Source: Campylobacter sp. MIT 12-8780 | GTDB taxonomy: Bacteria > Campylobacterota > Campylobacteria > Campylobacterales > Campylobacteraceae | Assembly (NCBI RefSeq): GCF_006864535.1 | Contig: NZ_QHLL01000007.1 | Coordinates: 62,001-126,000 of the forward strand | Direction: 5' to 3' | DNA length: 64,000 nucleotides | In this document: piece after piece, positions 1 to 7,951 of the stretch | How positions within the stretch are numbered: position 1 is the first letter of the stretch | Layout of the letters: every line of letters begins with the position of its first letter | Position numbers and translations under genes: made by a program | The notes under the pieces: model-generated | Seen by the model: the letters and a program-made list of their open reading frames with translations, nothing else | The model's database searches: none | What the model was told of the DNA's origin: nothing

Positions 1-172
1 GTCTTTCTTCAAGCTCACTAATCCTTGTTTCAAGTCTTTGCATAGCTGTTGGCTGAGGAGCCGGCGCAACTCTTTGAGGCGGAGTTTGTCTAGGAGCATT
101 TTGCCTTGGGGCTGCATAAAGCGAAGAGCCAAGCAAGGCAAGAGCTAAAACTACTGAAAATTTTGATTTCAT
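1..172 (-). CDS. Partial secreted protein, N-terminus only
   Basis: The start codon is at 170-172 on the minus strand and the gene runs off the left edge. The 57 visible residues begin with a clear signal peptide (MKSKFSVVLALALLGSSLYA). A Pro/Gln/Arg-rich linker follows, and then a heptad-like stretch (LETRISELEER) that looks like the start of a coiled coil. An AAGGAG-like ribosome site lies just upstream at about 180-185. The protein is therefore probably periplasmic or envelope-associated. I do not recognise the family. A TolA/CpoB-type coiled-coil periplasmic protein is one possibility, but nothing visible decides it. Confidence 0.7.
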   Translation of the reverse strand, partial: MKSKFSVVLALALLGSSLYAAPRQNAPRQTPPQRVAPAPQPTAMQRLETRISELEER

Positions 173-367
173 GTAAAAATCTCCTTAAAAATTTGAAATT
201 ATCGCTTGCAATTCTAGCAAAATAAAACTTAAAAACTTATATTTTTTAAAAAAATCATACAAAAAGAAGCATTTTGTGAAATTTTGACTTTAAATTCTTA
301 GTATTTTAAGCTCAAAAAAGTAAAGATGAAAATACAAAAAACTACAAACAAACTGATGAAAGATCAA

Positions 368-404
368 AGCCTTTATATCGTTGTTCTTAAACGATATAAA
401 GGCT
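368..404 (-). terminator. Rho-independent terminator after ppi
   Basis: A perfect 15-bp inverted repeat (368-382 with 390-404, 7-nt loop) sits just downstream of the ppi stop. On the minus strand it is followed by a moderately T-rich stretch. It lies between two minus-strand genes and probably ends the yebC-ppi transcript. Confidence 0.75.
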
Positions 405-417
405 ATAAAAATTGAGT

Positions 418-1089
418 TTATCTTTTTTTAGCTTTGCTTTTAAGCTTGGTGCGTTGGGTTTGGGCTGGAATTTTTTCAGCTTTTTGTGTTGAGATTTTAT
501 CTAAGTTTTGCTTACTTTTTAAAGCTTTTTTGATCTGCGTGGTTGTTTTATCATCTTGAGCCTTGGAAGTTTGGGTGTTTTTAGCTTTTGTAGTTGGACT
601 TTTAGCCTTTTCATCTTTAAAAATCTTTATATCTTCGATAATATCACCTTGTTTAATACTATCAAGCACCTTTAAACTCGCTTCATCATTTAAATCAATC
701 TGTCCAAACACAGTATGAACGCCGTCTAAATGAGGCTGTGGGCTATGTGTGATGAAAAACTGGCTTCCGCCTGTATCACGTCCTGCATGAGCCATACTGA
801 GCGTGCCACGAAGGTGCTTGTGCCTTTGATTATCGCACTCGCATTCTATCTCATAACCTGGACCGCCCATGCCATTACCATAAGGACAACCGCCTTGAAT
901 GACAAAATTTGGGATTACTCTGTGGAATTTCAAACCCTTATAAAAGCCTTCTTGAGCCAAATTTGCAAAATTACACACCGCTTGAGGCGCTTCATCTGCA
1001 AAAAGCTTGAGCTTTATGTCCCCTTTAGAAGTCGTAATTAAAGCGTTTTGATACTCATTTGCCTTGCTTGTATCTATTTTTTTAAGCAT
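418..1089 (-). CDS. ppi: Cyclophilin-type peptidyl-prolyl cis-trans isomerase with basic tail
   Basis: The enzyme catalyses cis-trans isomerisation of X-Pro bonds. Residues ~12-160 form a complete cyclophilin domain: [13 protein letters not shown], the [10 protein letters not shown] loop, [15 protein letters not shown] (catalytic/core Phe-Gln region) and [11 protein letters not shown]. No signal peptide is seen, so it is probably cytoplasmic. From about residue 165 to 223 there is a low-complexity tail rich in Lys, Thr, Gln and Ser (ending KSKAKKR), which lies outside the normal domain. It is 13 bp downstream of yebC on the same strand, so the two are probably cotranscribed, as in C. jejuni (Cj1171c/Cj1172c by recall). 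The tail may be disordered and nucleic-acid- or acid-surface-binding, but that is inference. Confidence 0.93.
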   Translation of the reverse strand: MLKKIDTSKANEYQNALITTSKGDIKLKLFADEAPQAVCNFANLAQEGFYKGLKFHRVIPNFVIQGGCPYGNGMGGPGYEIECECDNQRHKHLRGTLSMAHAGRDTGGSQFFITHSPQPHLDGVHTVFGQIDLNDEASLKVLDSIKQGDIIEDIKIFKDEKAKSPTTKAKNTQTSKAQDDKTTTQIKKALKSKQNLDKISTQKAEKIPAQTQRTKLKSKAKKR

Positions 1090-1102
1090 TGTTTGTCCTT
1101 TT

Positions 1103-1810
1103 TTAATCTATATTTGTATAAACAGCTTGTACATCATCATCATCTTCAAGCTTGTCAAGCAGTTTTTCTATATCTAAAAGCTGATTTTCATCAAAACTTA
1201 GGGGCGAATTTGGCACATACTCAAGCCCAGCTTTTTTAAGCACTAAACCCTTATTTTCAAGAGTGGTGCTAAGCTCGCCAAAGGCGGTATAATCGCCCAT
1301 GATTAAAAGTTCTTCTTCATTTTGTTCTAAGCTTTCAAGTCCAAAGTCTATAAGTTCTAGCTCAAGTTCTTCTAAATCGCCTTTAAAAGGCTCAAGATGA
1401 AATACTGCCTTTCTTGAAAACATAAAGCTTAAAGAGCCATTTTGTAGAAGTTCTCCGCCATTTTTGCTAAAAATAGCCTTGACATTTGCTACTGTGCGTG
1501 TGGGATTATCACTCATACACTCAACCATAATCAAAGCTCCGTGTGGGGCTTTGCCTTCATAATGGATATTTTTTATATCAGCTCCATCTTTGCCACTGGC
1601 TCGCTTTATGGCTGCGTCGATATTATCTTTTGGCATATTGCTAGCTTTTGCTGTAGCGATGGCTGAGCGAAGCTTGGGATTCATCTCAGGATCTAGCCCA
1701 CCTTCTTTGGCGGCTACTTGAATAGCCTTAGCAAGTTTAGGAAAAAGCTTACTCATCTTATCCCAACGAGCCTCTTTTGAAGCCCTTCTATACTCAAACG
1801 CACGTCCCAT
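1103..1810 (-). CDS. YebC/PmpR family protein (transcription/translation factor)
   Basis: This is a full-length YebC/PmpR family member of 235 aa. It has the family N-terminus ([21 protein letters not shown]), the [15 protein letters not shown] and [16 protein letters not shown] segments, and an acidic C-terminal part with [13 protein letters not shown]. Family members have been described as DNA-binding regulators and, more recently, as translation factors that relieve ribosome stalling at proline-rich stretches. Which role applies here cannot be read from sequence. It is cytoplasmic and is the first gene of the pair with ppi. Confidence 0.95.
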   Translation of the reverse strand: MGRAFEYRRASKEARWDKMSKLFPKLAKAIQVAAKEGGLDPEMNPKLRSAIATAKASNMPKDNIDAAIKRASGKDGADIKNIHYEGKAPHGALIMVECMSDNPTRTVANVKAIFSKNGGELLQNGSLSFMFSRKAVFHLEPFKGDLEELELELIDFGLESLEQNEEELLIMGDYTAFGELSTTLENKGLVLKKAGLEYVPNSPLSFDENQLLDIEKLLDKLEDDDDVQAVYTNID

Positions 1811-1945
1811 GGCTGTCCTTTTTTCATAAAAATTTGACTTTTTAAAATGAAAGTATAGGATAAAAATGTAAATTTCAAAGCAAGCTTTCTAAGCTTAGAT
1901 AAAAGCTACTTGGGATATACTAGCTTTTTTCAAATAGGGGAGAAA

Positions 1946-2809
1946 ATGCTAGGTGTAGGCTTGGTGCTTTTAGGTGCTGTGTTTTGGGCGATTAGCGGGG
2001 TGCTGGCTGAATATCTCTTTAAGAGTGGCTTTAGCGTAGAATGGGTGAGCTTTTATAGGCTTTTATTTACTTCATTTGTGCTTATTGCTTTGAGTTTTAA
2101 GAAAAGAAATTTTGTGCTTTTTAAACACAAAAATAAAGTTTTTTCTTTGCTAGGCTTTGCTTTGCTTGGACTTTTGCTTACTCAATATGGCTATTTTAAG
2201 GCTATATTTTATACAGACGCTGGCACAGCTACGATGATACAATACTCTGCCCCACTTTTAATCATGATCTTTGTTTGCTTTAAGGCTAAGGTTTTACCTA
2301 AAAAGCTTGAAATACTTGCTTTAATACTCATTTTTATAGGATTATTTTTACTGGCAACACACGGAGATTTTCACTCTTTAAATATCAGTTTTTGGGGTTT
2401 ATTTTGGGCTTTGGCTGGTGCTTTTGGGGTGGCGTATTATTCACTTGGAGCAAGGGCTATTATCGCTTCTTATGGGCTCTTTTTTGTCATGGGCTTTGCA
2501 AGTTTGTTTGCAGCTTGTATGCTTTTTGTACTTTTAGGATTTAAAATACCTTACCACGAACTTGACATAAAAGCCTTTCTGGCAATGTCCGGCATAATTT
2601 TCATAGGCACTATAGGAGCATTTTGCTTATATTTAAAGGGTGTTGAGTATATAGGAGCATTAAAAGCAAGTATGATAGCCTGCGTTGAGCCTGTAGCCGC
2701 CGCAATTATGAGCTTTGCTTTTTTAGGCACAAGATACACTTTCATAGATATTTTTGCTTTTATACTCATCATCTTAAGCGTGATTTTAAATGCGAAAAAT
2801 AGGGCTTAA
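1946..2809 (+). CDS. EamA/DMT-family inner-membrane transporter
   Basis: About 287 aa with ten hydrophobic segments in two five-TM EamA halves (GLVLLGAVFWAISGVLAEYL opens the first; GLFWALAGAFGVAYYSLGAR opens the second). This is the drug/metabolite transporter fold. Substrate is unknown; family members export amino acids, metabolites or drugs. The start is set at 1946 because GGGGAGAA lies 4-9 bp upstream; an in-frame ATG 12 codons earlier lacks a ribosome site. It is convergent with res and the stop codons overlap by 4 bp. Confidence 0.9.
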   Translation: MLGVGLVLLGAVFWAISGVLAEYLFKSGFSVEWVSFYRLLFTSFVLIALSFKKRNFVLFKHKNKVFSLLGFALLGLLLTQYGYFKAIFYTDAGTATMIQYSAPLLIMIFVCFKAKVLPKKLEILALILIFIGLFLLATHGDFHSLNISFWGLFWALAGAFGVAYYSLGARAIIASYGLFFVMGFASLFAACMLFVLLGFKIPYHELDIKAFLAMSGIIFIGTIGAFCLYLKGVEYIGALKASMIACVEPVAAAIMSFAFLGTRYTFIDIFAFILIILSVILNAKNRA

Positions 2810-5649
2810 ACAAGGCTTGCAAAAATATCCTCAACCTTTGTTTTAACATATTCATCATAGCCTTTTAGCTCTGGTTTTTCATTATAAAAAAAGAGTTTGA
2901 CATTGATATTTTGCGAATTTGCTTGTTCAAAAATATGCCTAAATCCTTCGATTTTATTTATCGCTATATTTTGTGCATGTTTTAAGCCCTTTGGGTCGAT
3001 AAATATTATAGTATTATCCTTAGTTTCTTTATGTCTTAACCAAAAAATAAAATCTGGATAGAATCTTTTCTCACTTTGCGTTTCTTCATCAAAATATGGG
3101 ATATAAATTTCATCAATATTTTCTACAAGCTTGCTAAAACACCATTCATAAGCTTTTAAAACATTATCATCAAGCTTTATATATTCTTTTAATTTCTTTA
3201 AAAACTCAATTTCACTTGGTATTTTAATGCTATAAGAGATTTTGTCATCATTTTCTTTGATGATTAATGGACCATAATAATGCTCTTTGAATTCAGCATC
3301 AATGATATAGCTGTTAACCTCTATTTTTTGCAGCCCCTGTCCCATAGCTTCCTTAAGGCTTTTTCCAGCTCTAATCTCTGCTTCTATCTCCTCATCGCTT
3401 TTTGCTCTTAAAACTTCTTTTATTTTTTGATTTAATTCCTCAATCATATTATAATTTAGCGTGCTTGTAAAATGATGAAAATGCTTTATCTCGTCATTTA
3501 TTGGCTCAAATTTTTCTAGCACCTTATAGCTTCTTGCAAAAAAGTTATCAAGCATTTTTAGCATTTTTTCATAGTCATGAGATTGCTTTCTGCCTTCTAT
3601 CACGGCTATATTGCTTTTATTTTTGATTTTTTCTAAAGTTTTAAAGCCTAAAGCTTCACTTTTTAAATTAGCACTTAAAAGCAAAACATCTTCATCATAA
3701 CTTTGCATAAAATCACAAAGTCCACTATAATCATCTTGTGAAATCTTATAGCTTCTTTCTTGCATAGCTTCTGTCTTATATTTTGGCACATATAAAGGCT
3801 TAAAAGTTTGATTTTTTCTAAAACCTTTTAGGGCTTTTTTCGAGCTAAATTGCTGCATTTTTTCTAAGATATATTTAATCGCTTCTTTATCGCTAGCCAT
3901 GATAAAAAGCGTTTCAAGCCATTGATTTTTAAAGCCTAGTTTTGCACTTATATCAAAGCTTTTTAAGCCACATTTTTCAAGTCTTTTACGCAAGTATGCA
4001 AAAGGCTCGATTCTCACGCCTCTACCTATGGTTTGTAGCACATATTTTTTTGCTTGCGTGCTGCCTATATTGATAAAATTTATGATATTTACGCGGTTAC
4101 TATCCCAGCCCTCGCTAAAAACCTTGCTACCCATCATTATATTTATAGGCGAATTTATATCATTAATATTTGCAAAATATCCCTGCTCTAAATCCTCGCC
4201 TATATCAATTCCTAGCTTAAGTATATAATCTTTTTGCCACTCCTTAATATTTCCTATATTTAAAAGTAAAAAGGGCTTGCTTGCATTCTTGCTTTTAAAA
4301 ACAAGTTCCTTATCATTACCCTTTATCTTGCAAGCCTCAATGCCAGCATTTGCACTTGCATAAAATACACTTTGTTTTACCTCATCTAAGCTTATGTCTT
4401 TTAGCTTTTCTATAAGTGTATGAGCCAAATAATCTGTCCCAAAATATAAGCTTGCTTTTTCTAAATCCTTGCAAAGTTTTGCTAATAAATCCTCAAAGTC
4501 CTTAACCTCGCCTTTAACTATCTTTAATATAGCTTCAAAATACAGCTTTATACCAGCTATTTTCGTATTTACCTTATCTGAAACTGCTATGATTAAAGGA
4601 TTATGATAAAGCAATTTTTTATGTTCATCTTTCTCAAAAGAATTTTCAAACTGCGTAAAAAGCTCCTTTTTAGCCTTTAAAATAGCCGCAAAGATAATAA
4701 AACTTTGCATGATTTTTTCAAGCTGTTCTACTTCGTTTTCTTCGCTTGAAAAAGCCTTTAAATCAGAATCTAGCACAGCGATATTTTTACCATAGCCATC
4801 AAGATTAAAGCGTTCCAAATTATAATTAAACGCACAAGTTTGCATATCAATTTCATCATCAAAAGTCGCAGAGAAATTAAAGATAAATCCACTTGGTTTA
4901 GCATCCTGCCTAAGTCCTTTTGCAAGCTCGTTTATATAACTTTTTCGTGTTGAAAAGCCACTATCGCCCCTATGTGCTTCATCAAGTAAGATATACCAGC
5001 CATTTTCACGTAAATAATTTTTATAATTTAGCCTTTTTGCCTTTTTATCTTTGCCTACATTTGTTTCATTATCAAGCAAATCACTCCTTGCTATATACAG
5101 CTTGCACGCACTTTCAAAAAGATTTGGTATGCTTTGTTTTTCGTATTCTTTAAGTTCTAGAATCTGAATGGGCTTTTCTTGAAAATTATTATAAAGCAAG
5201 ATAGTATTTTTAAATTGTTCTAAAATTTTATCATTTGGAGCAAGGAGCATTATGGGCTTAGATTCTAATTCTTTTTTATGCATAAGCCTAGCTAAAATAG
5301 CAATAAGCTTTATCATAACAATAGTTTTTCCACTCCCTGTAGCCATCCAAAAACTCGCGCGATTGATATTCTCAAGTTTTAGCCTACTATCATAACTTTG
5401 ATAATGTGCTAGCAAGCCTTTTATATCATAAGTTTCTTGAGGAATAGGGCATTCTTCAAAAAACATTAAAGCAATAATGGCATTTCTAAGCGCTTCGCTT
5501 TGATAATTTTCAAGCGTGATTTTATCACTAAAACTAGTAAAATCAATATTTTTCAAAATATCTTGAAAGCTAGTTTTATCAATGCCTTGATTAATGATTT
5601 CATTGAGTATTAGCGTATCTGCTTTTTGTGTATTTTGCTTTTTGCTCAT
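2806..5649 (-). CDS. res: Type III restriction enzyme, Res subunit
   Basis: This 947-aa helicase-nuclease subunit cleaves DNA in a complex with Mod. It has an SF2 helicase core with Walker A ATGSGKT (~103) and DEAH (~222), and SEGWDSNRVNIINF and QTIGRGVRIEPF as later helicase motifs. The C-terminal PD-(D/E)xK-type nuclease signature is YPDFIFW followed about 20 residues later by FIDPKG (~864-885). Length is normal for the family. The start overlaps the rhuM-like stop by ATGA, so it is translationally coupled as the last gene of the mod operon. No frameshift is seen, so the enzyme appears intact. Confidence 0.93.
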   Translation of the reverse strand: MSKKQNTQKADTLILNEIINQGIDKTSFQDILKNIDFTSFSDKITLENYQSEALRNAIIALMFFEECPIPQETYDIKGLLAHYQSYDSRLKLENINRASFWMATGSGKTIVMIKLIAILARLMHKKELESKPIMLLAPNDKILEQFKNTILLYNNFQEKPIQILELKEYEKQSIPNLFESACKLYIARSDLLDNETNVGKDKKAKRLNYKNYLRENGWYILLDEAHRGDSGFSTRKSYINELAKGLRQDAKPSGFIFNFSATFDDEIDMQTCAFNYNLERFNLDGYGKNIAVLDSDLKAFSSEENEVEQLEKIMQSFIIFAAILKAKKELFTQFENSFEKDEHKKLLYHNPLIIAVSDKVNTKIAGIKLYFEAILKIVKGEVKDFEDLLAKLCKDLEKASLYFGTDYLAHTLIEKLKDISLDEVKQSVFYASANAGIEACKIKGNDKELVFKSKNASKPFLLLNIGNIKEWQKDYILKLGIDIGEDLEQGYFANINDINSPINIMMGSKVFSEGWDSNRVNIINFINIGSTQAKKYVLQTIGRGVRIEPFAYLRKRLEKCGLKSFDISAKLGFKNQWLETLFIMASDKEAIKYILEKMQQFSSKKALKGFRKNQTFKPLYVPKYKTEAMQERSYKISQDDYSGLCDFMQSYDEDVLLLSANLKSEALGFKTLEKIKNKSNIAVIEGRKQSHDYEKMLKMLDNFFARSYKVLEKFEPINDEIKHFHHFTSTLNYNMIEELNQKIKEVLRAKSDEEIEAEIRAGKSLKEAMGQGLQKIEVNSYIIDAEFKEHYYGPLIIKENDDKISYSIKIPSEIEFLKKLKEYIKLDDNVLKAYEWCFSKLVENIDEIYIPYFDEETQSEKRFYPDFIFWLRHKETKDNTIIFIDPKGLKHAQNIAINKIEGFRHIFEQANSQNINVKLFFYNEKPELKGYDEYVKTKVEDIFASLV

Positions 5650-6653
5650 TTGTTTTCCTTTGTACGATCACTTAAGGCTTTATATTCTGCTTCAAGTATG
5701 TTTTCATCGTCTTTATCAGCCTCTAAAGCCTGTTCTCTTTTTCTTTTTTCATCAAAAATTTCATATTTTGGTATAACTATATTTTTCATTTGCTCATTTG
5801 AAATACTTCCATTTCCTTTTAAAATTTCTAAGCCTTGAAATTTAAGCAAGGTATCTACATTTTCCCTCCAAAAATCCATAGTTAAAACTTGTTTTGATTT
5901 AACACGAAGTTCAGCAGATTCTAAAAATACATTTACTAAGCGATTTAGGCTATCTAGTTCATCTTTATTAAGGTAGTTTTTAGCAATGATAATATCGCCC
6001 TTTCTTACAACATTGCCCTTAAAGCTTGTAAGCCCCATATTTAAAGCATTTTCATCAGCTCTTGTGCAAATAAGTTCAGCCGCACTTTGTCCTGTGATAG
6101 CAAAAAGCAACTTATTTTGTGTATTTGCAAAAAACATTTGTGTTGTTTTATCGCTTGTATCATAATCCACACTTAAAGCAAAAAGATCGCGAACCTTTTG
6201 ATAAAACCTCTTTTCACTGGCTCTAATATCTCTAATTTGCTCTAAAAGCTCATCAAAATAATCAGTCCTACCATTTGGATTTTTAAGCCTATCAGTATCG
6301 ATGATAAAGCCTTTTTGAAGATAATGTCTAAGATTTTCATTCGCCCAAATTCTAAACTGCACGCCTCTTTTGCTACGCACACGAAAACCAACAGCCAAAA
6401 TCATCTCTAAAGAATAAATTTTTATTTTATATTGCTTGGAATCTGTAGCAGTATGTAAGTAATCCTTACATACTGAAATCTCGCTTAACTCCCCATCTTT
6501 TAGGATATTCCTAATATGCATGGTTATATTTTGAGTAGAGGTAGCAAAAAGTTTTGCCATATCATTTTGAGACAGCCAAACACTACTGCCTAGCTCATAA
6601 AGCTCGACTTGTGTTTTTCCATCTTTAGTGATGTAGATTATTGGGGGATGCAT
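5646..6653 (-). CDS. RhuM-family protein inside type III R-M operon
   Basis: 335 aa matching the RhuM family: an N-terminal region with ELYELGSSVWLSQNDMAKLF and TQNITMHIRNILKDGEL, looking like an HTH/KilA-N-type DNA-contact module, then the RGVQFRIWANENLRHYLQKGF signature, and a helical, Lys/Glu-rich C-terminus. The name comes from Salmonella SPI-3; the biochemical role is unknown. RhuM genes are often found within R-M loci of Campylobacter and other bacteria. The start has AGGAG 9 bp upstream, 3 bp after the membrane-protein stop, and the gene overlaps res by 4 bp, so it is in the operon. It may regulate or modulate the R-M system, which is inference. Confidence 0.88.
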   Translation of the reverse strand: MHPPIIYITKDGKTQVELYELGSSVWLSQNDMAKLFATSTQNITMHIRNILKDGELSEISVCKDYLHTATDSKQYKIKIYSLEMILAVGFRVRSKRGVQFRIWANENLRHYLQKGFIIDTDRLKNPNGRTDYFDELLEQIRDIRASEKRFYQKVRDLFALSVDYDTSDKTTQMFFANTQNKLLFAITGQSAAELICTRADENALNMGLTSFKGNVVRKGDIIIAKNYLNKDELDSLNRLVNVFLESAELRVKSKQVLTMDFWRENVDTLLKFQGLEILKGNGSISNEQMKNIVIPKYEIFDEKRKREQALEADKDDENILEAEYKALSDRTKENK

Positions 6654-6656
6654 TAG

Positions 6657-7166
6657 CTATTTCTCCTGAATTTCTGGCATTGCTTGAATTACAAGAGCAT
6701 TTAAAAAAATTTTTAAAAGCAAAAATAAGAATAAAAAATTTTCTACAAATATCGACATTAATAAAGAAAAAGCAAAAATAGATAGCCATTTGTTTTGAAA
6801 AACAAGAATTAACAACACTATAAAAGATACTATAACCGTCAATAAAGCACAATAAACTGCCAATTGAAAATATTCCTTTAATGTATGTATTTTTCTTTGT
6901 GTAGGCTTATTATGGTCTTCTGTATATAGTTTTTTAAGGTACTTAGATGAAAATAATATAGATAAGCTTGTCAAATAAAAACCGAAACAAATAGACATAA
7001 AAGTGATTATATTAGAAACACTTCCTTTCATATATTCATTTATATCTTTTTGTAAAATATCCGAGCAATAAAATAAAATATACAACACAGATATACATGC
7101 AAATAAAGAACTTAAAAATATAACCCAAACTATTTTTTTATGATTTTCATAAATTTTATTAAACAT
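6657..7166 (-). CDS. Four-TM membrane protein of unknown function, in R-M operon
   Basis: 169 aa with four hydrophobic segments: about residues 12-35, 50-72, 98-125 and 130-155. Charged loops include a Lys/His/Thr-rich cytosolic or periplasmic loop (SSKYLKKLYTEDHNKPTQRK). I recognise no family. It is very AT-rich compared with the flanking mod and res genes, suggesting a separate origin. Its ATG overlaps the stop of the upstream gene if that gene's apparent frameshift is corrected. Small four-TM proteins paired with a soluble partner are a common layout for abortive-infection effectors, but here that is only a hypothesis. Confidence 0.75.
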   Translation of the reverse strand: MFNKIYENHKKIVWVIFLSSLFACISVLYILFYCSDILQKDINEYMKGSVSNIITFMSICFGFYLTSLSILFSSKYLKKLYTEDHNKPTQRKIHTLKEYFQLAVYCALLTVIVSFIVLLILVFQNKWLSIFAFSLLMSIFVENFLFLFLLLKIFLNALVIQAMPEIQEK

Positions 7167-7193
7167 TCAATTGTTCCAATAATAAATTCTTAA

Positions 7194-7949
7194 TTAATTC
7201 CGGATTATACATACCAAATTGATCCTTTTGAGCTTTAAGTTGAATTTTTTAAGATAAGTTTCCAAATTAAAAATCTTTTCTATTCCATTGTCATCTTCTC
7301 CGATACAAATCATTTTATCTATTTCTGCATTATCCTTCCTCTTTTTACATCTTGCTAAAAAACTTAAACATTTACCAGGATCAAAAATACTTTCTTTAAT
7401 TTTTACCTCTAAAGAAAAATTAACCGCAGATCCATAACCACAAGCATCTTCTACATCTCCAAAAATACCACCATTAAACAAGTTTTTATTTGCTGAAGCA
7501 AACTTTAAATACGAAACAGAAGTAATTTCTTTAACAAATTCATCTGGAGAAATTGTATAATTTTTAATTGAAAACTTATTTTTAAATTTATCTTTTAAAT
7601 ATTCCGATAAAAATTTATTTTTCTTAAAATATGATGTGTATAAAATTAATTCTTCTGGGACATATAAATAAAATATTTGATTCCTTAATTCCGCCTCATT
7701 TGGATTTCTTGGATTTTTCTTATTCTCTTTAGTATCTATATTGAGTATTTCTTCTGCATAAGGCTTGGCTTTGCCATGCTTAACATAAATCCAAAGCATT
7801 TTATTATTTATAATTTCACAAGATACACTATAAGATATACTGTCAAACTCATATATGTCGTTTTCTATATTTCGAAAAAGTTCTATTGATGGGAAAGTTA
7901 CTCCATCAATAGCTAAGCCACATGCTGTAAAAACTATTTTATTTTCCAT
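7194..7949 (-). CDS. Hypothetical protein in R-M operon, probably frameshifted near its end
   Basis: Read from ATG 7949, which has GGGAGAAG upstream and lies 2 bp after the mod stop, the product is 251 aa. It is soluble, has no signal peptide, and belongs to no family I recognise. Motifs visible are FTACGLAIDGVTFPSIEL near the N-terminus and GGIFGDVEDACGYGSAVNFSLEV in the C-terminal half. The last residues (LVCIIRN) look unnatural. Adding one A to the A6 run (7245-7250 on plus) extends it by about 29 residues, ending KNLLLEQLNV, with a stop at 7159-7161 that overlaps the ATG of the next gene. So the reading frame is probably shifted by one base, by mutation, slippage or sequencing error. Confidence 0.7.
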   Translation of the reverse strand: MENKIVFTACGLAIDGVTFPSIELFRNIENDIYEFDSISYSVSCEIINNKMLWIYVKHGKAKPYAEEILNIDTKENKKNPRNPNEAELRNQIFYLYVPEELILYTSYFKKNKFLSEYLKDKFKNKFSIKNYTISPDEFVKEITSVSYLKFASANKNLFNGGIFGDVEDACGYGSAVNFSLEVKIKESIFDPGKCLSFLARCKKRKDNAEIDKMICIGEDDNGIEKIFNLETYLKKFNLKLKRINLVCIIRN

Positions 7950-7951
7950 TT

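Noticed and set aside
730-1041. Plus-strand open frame antisense to ppi, and similar overlapping frames elsewhere
   Set aside because: They overlap well-recognised genes on the other strand, lack family features and have no ribosome site.
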